Numbered from the stretch's first letter, positions 36,601 through 44,612 are shown. The stretch: 64,000 nt of DNA from Nonomuraea roseoviolacea subsp. carminata (GCF_024172185.1 NZ_JAMZEC010000001.1:5786001-5850000), one strand, 5' to 3'. A program made the numbers and translations. The notes: generated from the sequence alone by a model not told the origin.

Positions 36601-36664
36601 CCAGGGCCACGGGGCCAAGGTCGTTCCTCCAGTAGGGGGCTCCACCTTGTCCCCGTGGCCCTGG
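36601..36664. repeat. Long 21-bp-arm inverted repeat
   Basis: CCAGGGCCACGGGGCCAAGG plus T (36601-36621) is the inverse of 36644-36664 with a single mismatch; the loop is 22 nt. The surrounding 36437-36945 has no convincing gene. A cruciform of this size may be a transcription barrier, a single-strand origin or a transfer locus of the element. Confidence 0.75.
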
Positions 36665-36945
36665 CCCGCTTCCCCTTCGGGCGGGTCGACGGCAGACGGG
36701 ATGATCAGGCGGGCAGGGTCCGCGCGTCGCGCGAGAAACACCAGGTCGCAGGCTGATCGCCGGGCCATTAGCGGGCCATTAACCAGGGTGACGAGGGGTC
36801 AACCACGGTCACTCACGACCAAGCCGGCAACCACTGCTACCAGGAACGCCCTGCTACGCGTACCGTGATCGGTGCAGTTCCCAAGCTGACAGCGCGGGTC
36901 CAGTTGTCTTTCCTTTCCACTTCCGACGCATGCAACCATGGCCAA

Positions 36946-37200
36946 ATGTCGTCTCTACAACCGACGCGGGCCGATGTGGAAGCACAGTTCGTCGCACTGC
37001 TCAACGGGTCGTCAACTCGCGATGAGGTCGATCGATGGGCAGCGCAATGGGACGGTGCCGACATAGATGATGACCTCGTCTGGTGGGCGCTCGACAAGCT
37101 CCACGGCGTCGACATGGCGCACGGTCCGGGCGGACCCTACCTCCATGACGACGAGCAGATTGCGAGCTGGCTCGCCCTGTTTCGAAGTATGGCCAGCTGA
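36946..37200 (+). CDS. Small conserved-looking acidic protein
   Basis: 84 aa. VEAQFVALLNGSSTRDEVDR, WAAQWDGADIDDDLVWWALD and HGPGGPYLHDDEQIASWLAL. The acidic all-helical look and the last-gene position next to attR are typical of accessory genes picked up by elements; immunity-like functions are possible but unsupported. The longer frame from 36865 lacks conservation signs. Confidence 0.55.
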   Translation: MSSLQPTRADVEAQFVALLNGSSTRDEVDRWAAQWDGADIDDDLVWWALDKLHGVDMAHGPGGPYLHDDEQIASWLALFRSMAS

Positions 37201-37308
37201 TGGCGTGCGACAAGATCCGGAACATGCGCGGAATGATCTTTCCGTCTCAACTGATCTCCTGAGACCATCCGCAGGTCAGTACGTTGCCTGAAGCAAGAGC
37301 AGAAATCC

Positions 37309-37353
37309 ACTTCTAATCCGACGGTCGCAGGTTCGAATCCTGCAGGGCGCGCA
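37309..37353 (+). repeat. attR: 45-bp direct repeat
   Basis: Second copy of the tRNA-Arg 3' sequence (identical 45 bp to 25260-25304). It lacks the 5' half of the tRNA, so it is not a gene. Confidence 0.95.
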
Positions 37354-37364
37354 CTTCCCTACCA

Positions 37365-37414
37365 GGGAAAACCCCCGCTCTACCTGCGGTTATGCAGCGA
37401 GGCGGGGGTTTCCC
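37365..37414 (+). terminator. Former chromosomal tRNA terminator
   Basis: GGGAAAACCCCCGC and GCGGGGGTTTCCC form a 13-bp stem with one unpaired A and a 23-nt loop, 12 bp after attR. Before integration it would have followed the tRNA directly. Confidence 0.75.
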
Positions 37415-37554
37415 ATGTCCGGCTGTCCACGGCTGATGCCGATCATTGGCGGGTGCCTCTCCCCAATGCGTTCCCCGGATGGGGCAGAGGTAGCTAGCAC
37501 CGCCCGGCAGGCCGCTACCCGGTCAACGCCTCCATCCGGATCGGCATGCGTAGT

Positions 37555-37731
37555 TCAGCCTTTGTAGACCTGGGCTCGGTGCCAGGCAAAGAAGGGCTCC
37601 CGGCTCTCCGACCACTGGCTGGACCTTCGCCCGTGCAGCCGTCGGCGGGTGTACTCGCCGAGAGTGGGATGCTCTGGCGATAGCCATAGGAGCCTCCAGG
37701 GCCGGTTCCGGGGGTTGTCGCAGGTCAGCGT
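37555..37731 (-). pseudogene. 3' remnant of an unknown gene
   Basis: A minus-strand frame of 58 codons without start ends at a TGA. It reads RPWRLLWLSPEHPTLGEYTR, then RSSQWSESREPFFAWHRAQV, with amino-acid composition of a real protein. It begins right after a stop codon. The rest of 37415-37912 contains no gene and mixed base composition, which suggests scar DNA beside the integration site. Confidence 0.35.
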
Positions 37732-37912
37732 CTAGATGCTAGGTCGCTGGTCGTGCCGCATTTTGGGGCCTAGAGGCGATCCCGGGGCTGTGAAGCGGCG
37801 CCGGAACTCCGGCTCTTGTCACGCTGGGTTACGGCGTCGAGGATGTCGTCACGGGCGATGCCGGCCGTGGCCGACCACCTTGACGCCGCCATGCAGCCAT
37901 GCGGCTGTGCAA

Positions 37913-37967
37913 ATAACCCTATAAACCAGTAGGAAATATTGACTTCTCGGGGATGGCGGCCTAGCGT
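37913..37967 (+). promoter_or_regulatory. Sulfur-island promoter 1 with shared box
   Basis: ATAACCC (37913-37919), then CAGTAGGAAATATTGACTT; TTGACT (37939-37944) is a -35 and TAGCGT (37962-37967) the -10 after 17 bp. The same arrangement occurs at 46050-46078 and, reversed, at 55078-55132. The box overlaps the -35, which suits an activator or repressor. Confidence 0.75.
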
Positions 37968-37974
37968 CGTGAGC

Positions 37975-38049
37975 ATGAGCCAGGGCTTCCTCCTGACCAG
38001 GCGCTCCCACGTGGATTTCGGCCACGTCGCCAGCGCACAGTGTCGTTGA
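37975..38049 (+). CDS. Leaderless Cys-containing leader peptide 1
   Basis: 24 aa ORF starting 7 nt after the -10, thus leaderless. The peptide contains LLTRRSHVDFGHV and ends ASAQCR. The second leader at 45922 has LLVARLHVDLRRQASALC. The HVD...ASA-x-C pattern is that of short leader peptides seen before sulfur genes in actinobacteria, where ribosome speed at Cys codons near the end controls the downstream gene. The flavin reductase begins 213 bp later. A GTG at 37969 is also in frame. Confidence 0.7.
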   Translation: MSQGFLLTRRSHVDFGHVASAQCR

Positions 38050-38233
38050 TCACGGACCCGTAGCCGCCGAATCTCACCCTCGTGCTCCGGTGTGGCCGCC
38101 GCCGTCCACGCCCTCGCCGACGACTCCTCTTTTCCTCCGCGCTCCCGACAGTCGCCGGGGCGCCGCGTGAGCATGCCTACTCCCGTGAGGAACTCTCGTG
38201 ATCAAGCCATCAGTGACATCCGGACGCCCCGGC

Positions 38234-38257
38234 CACCGCCCGCACCGGACGGGGGTG
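38234..38257 (+). promoter_or_regulatory. Hairpin masking the flavin-reductase ribosome binding site
   Basis: CACC-g-CCCG (38234-38242) pairs with CGGG-GGTG (38250-38257); the 3' arm is the GGGGGTG Shine-Dalgarno five bases before the ATG at 38263. Together with the leader peptide upstream this makes a plausible translational attenuator. Confidence 0.55.
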
Positions 38258-38262
38258 CCCGC

Positions 38263-38775
38263 ATGACCGACACGCTGCCCGACCGCGCCATCGCCACCGA
38301 CCAGTTCAGGCAGGCGCTCGCCGTGCACGCCAGCGGCGTCGTGGTCGTCACCGCGCAGAACGACGGCATCCCCGTGGGCCTCACCGCCACCTCCTTCTCC
38401 TCCGTCAGCCTCGAACCGCCCCTGGTCTCCTTCTACGTGGACCGTTCCTCCACCACCTGGCCGCAGCTGGGCGCCGCCGACCATTTCGCGGTCAACATCC
38501 TGGCCAGCGACCAGGCCGAGTTGGCGGCTCGGTTCGCCCGCAAGAACATCGACCGGTTCGCCGCCCCGACCCGCTGGCGGCCCGGACCACTGGGGGCCCC
38601 GCTGTTGCAGGACGTCTCGGCGCACCTGATCTGCCTGCCCTACGAACGAGCCGAGGTCGGCGACCACCTCCTGGTGGTCGGCCTGGTCGCCGCGGCCGGC
38701 ATACGGCACGCCGGCCGCCCGCTCCTCTACCACCAGGGACGCTTCGGCCGTTTCCTGGCCCACCCCGACTCCTGA
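38263..38775 (+). CDS. Flavin reductase (FMN:NAD(P)H) family
   Basis: 170 aa. DQFRQALAVHASGVVVVTAQ, VGLTATSFSSVSLEPPLVSF and HFAVNILASDQAELAARFA are the flavin_reduct (HpaC-like) signature. It supplies reduced flavin to two-component monooxygenases, several of which follow in the same operon (39699, 41015, 42375). Start is fixed by GGGGGTG before the ATG at 38263; the longer frame upstream runs through the leader region. Confidence 0.9.
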   Translation: MTDTLPDRAIATDQFRQALAVHASGVVVVTAQNDGIPVGLTATSFSSVSLEPPLVSFYVDRSSTTWPQLGAADHFAVNILASDQAELAARFARKNIDRFAAPTRWRPGPLGAPLLQDVSAHLICLPYERAEVGDHLLVVGLVAAAGIRHAGRPLLYHQGRFGRFLAHPDS

Positions 38776-38790
38776 TCCCCGGAGCAGCTT

Positions 38791-39702
38791 GTGTCCACAT
38801 CCACGCAGACGCCGGCCTACGCGAGCCCCGTCGACCACGCCGCGTACGGCCACTACGGTCCGGGGCGCCTGCACCTGTCCCCGGACTGGAACCGCCCGGT
38901 CTACCCCTTCCAGGGCAGGATCACCGCCAACGGTTCCAGCGGCTTCCGCGCCGAGCCCGGCCGCTACCACCTCTACGTCGCCTGGGTCTGCCCCTATGCC
39001 CACCGCGCCGCGATCGTCCGCAAGCTCAAGGGCCTGGAGGACGTCGTCTCCCTGTCCTATGTGGACGACGAGCGCGACGGCCGCGGCTGGGCGTTCAGGG
39101 AACGCCGCGGCCCGGACCCGATCAACCGCTTCACCCTGCTGGAGCAGGCCTACGACGCCACCGAGAAGGGATATGGCGGCCACATCTCGGTCCCCGTGCT
39201 CTGGGACCGGAAGACCGGCACGATCGTCAGCAACAACTTCCCCGACATCACGATCGACCTGGCCACCCAGTTCGAGCAATGGGCCGACACCTCGATCGAT
39301 CTCTATCCGGACGCGCTACGCCCGGAGATCAACAAGCTGAACGGGTGGATCTACTACGACGTCAACGCGGGCGTTTCGCGGGTGGCCCGCGCCGCAACCG
39401 AGGAGGATCGCGAGCGAGAGCGCCACGTGGTCGTCTCGGCACTCGAACGCCTGGATGGGCGCCTGGCCGAGCAGCGTTTCCTGGCTGGTGACACGATCAC
39501 CGAGGCCGACGTGCGGCTGTGGGTGACGCTGGCCAGGTTCGACGCCGACTACAACCGTGGCCACCTCGTCAGCGAGCGGGAGCTGAGCGACTTCGAACAC
39601 CTGTGGCCCTACGCCCGCGACCTCTACCAGCGTCCCGCCTTCCGCGAGACCACCGAGGGCCTGCCCGACACCTGGGACGCGCCGCACGGGCGTGGCCGAT
39701 GA
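38791..39702 (+). CDS. Glutathionyl-hydroquinone reductase-like GST (ECM4/YqjG type)
   Basis: 303 aa. The catalytic motif is LYVAWVCPYAHRAAIVRKL with Cys in CPYAH, typical of xi-class GSTs, followed by ISVPVLWDRKTGTIVSNNFP and the C-terminal helical domain (QRFLAGDTITEADVRLWVTL). Known members reduce glutathionyl-hydroquinones. Actinomycetes use mycothiol instead of glutathione, so the natural substrate may be a mycothiol conjugate; this is inferred. GTG start; stop overlaps the monooxygenase start. Confidence 0.88.
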   Translation: MSTSTQTPAYASPVDHAAYGHYGPGRLHLSPDWNRPVYPFQGRITANGSSGFRAEPGRYHLYVAWVCPYAHRAAIVRKLKGLEDVVSLSYVDDERDGRGWAFRERRGPDPINRFTLLEQAYDATEKGYGGHISVPVLWDRKTGTIVSNNFPDITIDLATQFEQWADTSIDLYPDALRPEINKLNGWIYYDVNAGVSRVARAATEEDRERERHVVVSALERLDGRLAEQRFLAGDTITEADVRLWVTLARFDADYNRGHLVSERELSDFEHLWPYARDLYQRPAFRETTEGLPDTWDAPHGRGR

Positions 39703-41018
39703 CACGCAAGCGGGTCCACCTGGCTGCCCACTTCCCCGGCGTGAACAACACGACAGTCTGGGCCGACCCCCGCTCCGGCAGCCAGATCGACTTCGCCTCG
39801 TTCGTCCATCTCGCGAAGACGGCCGAGCGTGGCAAGCTCGACTTCTTCTTCCTGGCCGAGGGTTTGCGGCTGCGCGAGCTCAAGGGCCGTATCCACGATC
39901 TCGACGTGGTGGGCCGGCCGGAGTCGCTCACCGTGCTGAGCGCGCTGGCCGCGGTGACCGACCGGCTCGGGCTGGCCGGGACCGTCAACGCGACCTTCAA
40001 CGAGCCGTACGAGCTGGCCAGGCGCCTGTCCACGCTCGATCACCTGAGCGAAGGCCGGGCCGCCTGGAACGTGGTGACCACCTCCGACGCCTTCACCGGC
40101 GAGAACTTCCGCCGCGGCGGCTACCTGGACCGCGCCGACCGGTACGAGCGGGCAGCCGAGTTCGTCCGCCTGGCCCGCGAGCTGTGGGATTCCTGGCAGC
40201 GCGACGCCATCGCGACCGACGCGGCGGCAGGTACGTTCGTCCGTCCGGGCGCCATCGGCACGGTCGGACACCGGGGCAGGCACTTCTCGGTCGAGGGCCG
40301 CTTCACGCTGCCCCGCAGCCCGCAGGGCCACCCCGTGATCATCCAGGCGGGCGACTCCGACGAGGGCCGCGAGTTCGCCGCCGCCGACGCCGATGTGATC
40401 TTCACACCGCACGGCAGGCTGGAGGATGGCAAGCGCTTCTACGCCAACGTCAAGCGCCGCCTGGCCAGGTACGGTCGCGAGCCGCACCAGTTGAAGATCA
40501 TGCCTGGCGTGACGTTCGCGCTGGGCGACACCGAGGAGGAGGCCGCGGAGAACGCCGCCCGCATCCGGCGTCAGCAGGTCGGGCCGCAGACGGCGATCGC
40601 GTTCCTGGAACAGGTGTGGGGTCGTGACATGTCGGCCTACGACCCGGAGGGCCCGCTGCCGGAGATCGAGCCGGACATGTCCGACGGCGTCTCCCAGGGA
40701 CGGGTGCCGATCAAGGATCGCGCCGCCGTGGCCGCCAAGTGGCGGGCCCTGGCCGCGGAGAAGGGGCTGTCCATTCGTGACCTCGTCATCGAGGTGACCG
40801 GACGGCAGACCTTCATCGGCACCCCTGAAAGCGTGGCCCGGCAGATCGACGAGCATGTGCAGGCCGGCGCCGCCGACGGGTTCATCCTCGTGCCGCACCT
40901 GACGCCCGGTGGGCTGGACGAGTTCGTGGATCGGGTGGTGCCGGTGCTGCAGGAGCGCGGCGCCTTCCGTACCGAATACACCGGCACCACCCTTCGCGAC
41001 CATCTGGAGCTCACATGA
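39699..41018 (+). CDS. FMN-dependent LLM monooxygenase, NtaA/DmoA type
   Basis: 439 aa, the long NtaA/SnaA/DszA/DmoA branch of the luciferase-like family: VHLAAHFPGVNNTTVWADPR at the N-terminus, GRAAWNVVTTSDAFTGENF near 115 and HPVIIQAGDSDEGREFAAAD in the middle. Such enzymes oxygenate carbon-sulfur or carbon-nitrogen compounds with FMNH2 from a separate reductase. Neighbours and coupling (overlaps of 4 bp on both sides) support a role in organosulfur breakdown. Confidence 0.9.
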   Translation: MTRKRVHLAAHFPGVNNTTVWADPRSGSQIDFASFVHLAKTAERGKLDFFFLAEGLRLRELKGRIHDLDVVGRPESLTVLSALAAVTDRLGLAGTVNATFNEPYELARRLSTLDHLSEGRAAWNVVTTSDAFTGENFRRGGYLDRADRYERAAEFVRLARELWDSWQRDAIATDAAAGTFVRPGAIGTVGHRGRHFSVEGRFTLPRSPQGHPVIIQAGDSDEGREFAAADADVIFTPHGRLEDGKRFYANVKRRLARYGREPHQLKIMPGVTFALGDTEEEAAENAARIRRQQVGPQTAIAFLEQVWGRDMSAYDPEGPLPEIEPDMSDGVSQGRVPIKDRAAVAAKWRALAAEKGLSIRDLVIEVTGRQTFIGTPESVARQIDEHVQAGAADGFILVPHLTPGGLDEFVDRVVPVLQERGAFRTEYTGTTLRDHLELT

Positions 41019-42187
41019 CGTTGCACCTCGCCGTGGCACTGGATGGCGCGGGCTGGCACCCCGCCGCCTGGCGCTCGCTGGACTCCCCGGAGACGATCTT
41101 CTCGGCACGTCACTGGGCGGAGTTGGTGGCCGAGGCCGAGCGCGGGCTGCTCGACTTCGTCACCATCGAGGACGCGTTCGGGTTGCAGTCCACACTCGCC
41201 GACGCTACCGACGAGCGGACCGACCAGGTGCGGGGCCGGTTCGACGCGGTGCTGCTGGCGGCCCGGCTGGCCCCGCTCACCAGCCGGATCGGGCTGGTGC
41301 CCACGGCCACCACCACGCACACCGAGCCCTTCCACGTGGCCATCGGCATCGCCACGCTCGACCACATCAGCGGCGGTCGGGCCGGCTGGCGGCCGCAGAT
41401 CTCCGCGCGGGCCGCCGAGGCGCGGCTCGTCGGCCGCCGGGAGTTCCCGCCGCTCGACCGCGTCCTGAATCGGCCGGGCGGCGTGGACCTGTCCGACGAC
41501 CCGCATGTGCGCGATCTGTTCGCGGAGGCGGCGGACGTGGTGGAGGTGGCGCGGCGGCTCTGGGACAGCTGGGAGGACGACGCCGAGATCCGCGACGTGG
41601 CCACCGGCCGATTCATCGACCGGGACAAGCTCCATTACATCGACTTCGCCGGGCGGTTCTTCTCCGTGAAGGGGCCGTCGATCACGCCGCGGTCGCCGCA
41701 GGGGCAGCCCGTGGTGACCGCGCTGGCGCACGCGCGGCTGCCGTACGAGTTCGCCGCGGGCGGTGCCGACGTCGTGTATGTGACGCCGCGCTCGGCCGAG
41801 CAGGCCCGCGCCGTCGTCGAGGAGGTCAGGGGGCTGTCCGGCGAGCTGAAGATCTTCGCCGACCTGCTGGTGTTTCTGGGCGAGGGCGCGGCCGGGCGCA
41901 AGGCGCGGCTCGACGAACTGGATGGGGCCGAGCTCGTCTCCGACGCCGCGATCTTCACCGGCACCCCCGGTGAGCTGGCCGAGGTGCTGCTGGAGTGGCG
42001 GCGGGCCGGGATACAGGGGTTCCGGCTGCGGCCCGGCGCGGTGCCGTACGACCTGGAGCGGATCACCCGGGAACTGACGGCCGAGCTGCGGGGGCGCGGG
42101 GCGTTCCGGCACGAGTACGAAGCATCCACGTTGCGGGGGCTGCTCGGCCTGCCACGCCCGGTCAGCCGCTACGCGGAGGCGCCATGA
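41015..42187 (+). CDS. LLM flavin-dependent monooxygenase
   Basis: 390 aa. AERGLLDFVTIEDAFGLQST, SRIGLVPTATTTHTEPFHVA, IATLDHISGGRAGWRPQISA and FFSVKGPSITPRSPQGQPVV place it in the luciferase-like family near NtaA but shorter than the preceding protein. It overlaps both neighbours by 4 bp. Substrate unknown. Confidence 0.9.
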   Translation: MTLHLAVALDGAGWHPAAWRSLDSPETIFSARHWAELVAEAERGLLDFVTIEDAFGLQSTLADATDERTDQVRGRFDAVLLAARLAPLTSRIGLVPTATTTHTEPFHVAIGIATLDHISGGRAGWRPQISARAAEARLVGRREFPPLDRVLNRPGGVDLSDDPHVRDLFAEAADVVEVARRLWDSWEDDAEIRDVATGRFIDRDKLHYIDFAGRFFSVKGPSITPRSPQGQPVVTALAHARLPYEFAAGGADVVYVTPRSAEQARAVVEEVRGLSGELKIFADLLVFLGEGAAGRKARLDELDGAELVSDAAIFTGTPGELAEVLLEWRRAGIQGFRLRPGAVPYDLERITRELTAELRGRGAFRHEYEASTLRGLLGLPRPVSRYAEAP

Positions 42188-42378
42188 GGTTCCTGCTCAT
42201 CACGTTGATCGTGCACAACGGCGACCGATCGCCCACCGAGCGCTTACGCGAGGTCGTCGACAACGCGGTGCTGGCAGAGGAGCTCGGCTTCGACGGGTTC
42301 GGCGTGTTCCAAACCGAGATCGCGCCCGTGCTGCGCGCGGAGATCCCCAGCCGGCCTTTCCCCGGAGGTGTCTCGTGA
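42184..42378 (+). pseudogene. Internally deleted LLM monooxygenase remnant
   Basis: 64 aa. Residues 1-45 (RFLLITLIVHNGDRSPTERL, DNAVLAEELGFDGFGVFQ) look like the first strand and helix of an LLM enzyme; the last 20 (EIAPVLRAEIPSRPF) look like its extreme C-terminus. The 250 or so residues between are missing, yet the frame and the ATGA/GTGA couplings on both sides are intact. It cannot be catalytic. It may persist to keep translational coupling to the next gene. Confidence 0.6.
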
Positions 42379-43463
42379 CACTGTCCATCCTGGACCTCGC
42401 CCCGATCGTCTCCGGGGGCAGCCCCGGCCAGGCGTTGCGCAACACCATCGACCTGGCCCGACGGGCCGAGGAGTTCGGCTACCGCCGGTACTGGCTGGCC
42501 GAGCACCACTTCGCGCCCGGTGTGGCCAGCTCGGCGCCCGCCGTGCTGATCGCCCTGGTTGCCGCGGCGACGACCGCGATCCGGGTGGGATCGGGGGCCG
42601 TGCAGCTCGGGCACCAGACGCCGCTGTCGGTGGTCGAGCAGTTCGGGCTCATTGACGCGCTCCACCCGGGCCGCATCGACCTGGGGATAGGCCGTTCGGG
42701 GCAGCGTCGCGCCGAGCTCGCCAAGGCCGCCTGGGAGCCCAGGCCCGCCAGGGTCGTGGACGGGCTGCTGATCCCGCCGCCGTTCGACTTCTCACAGCTG
42801 GCCAAGCACCCCCATCTCGCCCACTACGCGACGCTGCTCCAGCAGCCGGGCGCGCAGACGCCGGATTTCGCCGCCCAGATCGACGAGGTGCTGGCCTTCC
42901 TCAAGGGCACGCACGAGGCGCGGGCCGTTCCGGGCGAGGGCGCGGACGTGGAGGTGTGGATCCTCGGCAGCAGCGGCGGGCAGAGCGCGCAGGTGGCAGG
43001 GGAACGGGGACTGCCGTTCGCGGCCAACTACCACGTCAGCCCGTCCAGCGTGCTGGAGGCCGTGGAGGCCTACCGGGAGGCATTCAAGCCGTCCGACGCG
43101 CTGGCCGAGCCGTATGTCGTCGTCTCGGCGGACGCGGTGGTCGCCGAGGACGAGGCGAAGGCCCGCGAGCTGGCCAAAGGCTACGGCCTTTGGGTGCGCA
43201 GCATCAGGACCGGCGCAGGCGCGATGCGGTACCCCACCGGTGAGGAGGCCGACGCGCACGCCTGGACCGACGCCGACCGCGAGCTCGTCAAGGACCGCGT
43301 CGACACCCAGTTCGTCGGCACGCCCGATCAAGTGGCCGAGCGGCTGCGCGTGCTGCGCCGCGTGACCGGGGCCGACGAGCTGCTGGTCACCACCATCACC
43401 CACGATCATCGCGACCGCGTGCGCTCGTACGAGCTGCTCGCAGAAGCATGGAAACGCCCGTGA
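42375..43463 (+). CDS. LLM flavin-dependent oxidoreductase (MsnO8-like)
   Basis: 362 aa. MTLSILDLAPIVSGGSPGQA, YRRYWLAEHHFAPGVASSAP and GRIDLGIGRSG are typical of the luciferase-like branch often called MsnO8. GTG start overlapping the remnant's stop. It is the last gene of the operon; 130 bp downstream, the convergent LLM gene ends. Confidence 0.88.
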   Translation: MTLSILDLAPIVSGGSPGQALRNTIDLARRAEEFGYRRYWLAEHHFAPGVASSAPAVLIALVAAATTAIRVGSGAVQLGHQTPLSVVEQFGLIDALHPGRIDLGIGRSGQRRAELAKAAWEPRPARVVDGLLIPPPFDFSQLAKHPHLAHYATLLQQPGAQTPDFAAQIDEVLAFLKGTHEARAVPGEGADVEVWILGSSGGQSAQVAGERGLPFAANYHVSPSSVLEAVEAYREAFKPSDALAEPYVVVSADAVVAEDEAKARELAKGYGLWVRSIRTGAGAMRYPTGEEADAHAWTDADRELVKDRVDTQFVGTPDQVAERLRVLRRVTGADELLVTTITHDHRDRVRSYELLAEAWKRP

Positions 43464-43592
43464 AGCGGCCGCCCCCTCCACTCCTCGACGCTCAAGGAGC
43501 CGGACGGGCTGTTCCTCGCCCGCACTACCTGAGAGTCGCCTGGTGGGAGGCGCTCCTTCCCGGCCTGGCGATTGTCCGTCTACTGGCGCCGT

Positions 43593-44612
43593 CTAGTGCC
43601 GGGGCCGCCAGCCGAGTGTGGGACCGAGCTCGGTGGCGATGTCGGTGAGAATCTGCACATAGTCCTCGTGATCGAACGTGAACGGCAGCGCGAACGCGAC
43701 CTCGTCGATCTCCCGGAAGGCGGCATGCTCGTAGAGCCGCTCGGCGATCTCGCTCGAGCTGCCGACGAGGTCGGGCGCGAACATCATCCGCGCCGGTCCC
43801 TGGGGCGCGGCGGCCCGGGGCGTGCGCTTGTCGGCATACTCCTTGTACTTGGCCCGTTGCTCCGCTGAGGCCGTGTCTGTGGGGATGACGACCAGGCCCT
43901 GGGAGACGCGGGCGCGGTCGCCGTCGGGGTGGTGCGCCCGGAACTCCCGTACGTGGGAGAGCTGGATCTCGGCGAAATCCTCCGACTCCTCTGCCTTCAC
44001 GACACTGCTGGTCAGGAAGTTCATGGCGTGTTCGCCTGCCCACCGGGCCGAGCGCAGGCTTCCGCCGCCGTACCACATGCGGCTGCCGAGGCCGGGGGAG
44101 TGGGGCTGGACCCGGTCGGAGAAGATCTCGAAGCCTTCGGCGCCGTGGAAGTCGGTGGCCGGCTCGCCGCGGACGAAGTCCAGGAGCCGTCGTACGCGTT
44201 CGTGGCTGAAGTCCTCGAGGTCGCCTGTGTCCGGGTAGAGGGCGTCCTTGACCTGGTCGTAGTGGAACGGCGGGCCGACGCTGACGCCAGGATTGAGGCG
44301 GCCTCCGGACAAGACGTCCACCGTCGCCAGGTCTTCGGCGAGCCGCAGCGGATTCTCCCAGCCCAAGGGGATGACCGCCGTGCCCAGTTCGATGCGGCTG
44401 GTGCGCTGGGAGGCCGCCGCCAGGACGGCGACGGGGGAGGAGATGCCGTACTGCAGATGGCGGTGCCGCACCCACGCGCTGTCGAAACCCAGCTGCTCGC
44501 CCAGCCGGATGATCTCGAGTGTCGACTCATGGCCCCGGCGTGGGTCGGCCTCGTCGAACAACCCGATGGTCAAGAAGCCCAGCTTTCGCAGCGGTTGCGA
44601 GGACAGCGGCAT
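43593..44612 (-). CDS. LLM flavin-dependent monooxygenase
   Basis: 339 aa. LGFLTIGLFDEADPRRGHES, GFDSAWVRHRHLQYGISSPV, LSGGRLNPGVSVGPPFHYDQ and RMWYGGGSLRSARWAGEHAM. AAGGAGG before the ATG is one of the strongest ribosome binding sites in the window, in contrast to the leaderless genes nearby. It follows the TauD gene at 44900 in the same direction after 287 bp that hold no gene. Confidence 0.88.
   Translation of the reverse strand: MPLSSQPLRKLGFLTIGLFDEADPRRGHESTLEIIRLGEQLGFDSAWVRHRHLQYGISSPVAVLAAASQRTSRIELGTAVIPLGWENPLRLAEDLATVDVLSGGRLNPGVSVGPPFHYDQVKDALYPDTGDLEDFSHERVRRLLDFVRGEPATDFHGAEGFEIFSDRVQPHSPGLGSRMWYGGGSLRSARWAGEHAMNFLTSSVVKAEESEDFAEIQLSHVREFRAHHPDGDRARVSQGLVVIPTDTASAEQRAKYKEYADKRTPRAAAPQGPARMMFAPDLVGSSSEIAERLYEHAAFREIDEVAFALPFTFDHEDYVQILTDIATELGPTLGWRPRH

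Larger units (their letters stand above)
25260..37353. mobile_element. Integrated pSAM2-type AICE in tRNA-Arg
   Basis: The element spans 12,094 bp between 45-bp direct repeats, one in the tRNA gene and one orphan copy. It carries, from the tRNA outward, integrase, excisionase, RepSA-like initiator, FtsK/Tra ATPase, two small genes including a Pra-like activator, a KorSA-like GntR repressor, then cargo. This is the replication, transfer and integration set of actinomycete integrative and conjugative elements. Operators for the repressor lie before pra and korSA. Int, Xis, Rep and FtsK are intact and overlapping, so the element may still be mobile. Spread (spd) and Nudix genes of pSAM2 are not visible. 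Confidence 0.93.

Noticed and set aside
37309..37353. Second tRNA-Arg gene
   Set aside because: Only the 3' half from the anticodon loop is present; it is the attR repeat.
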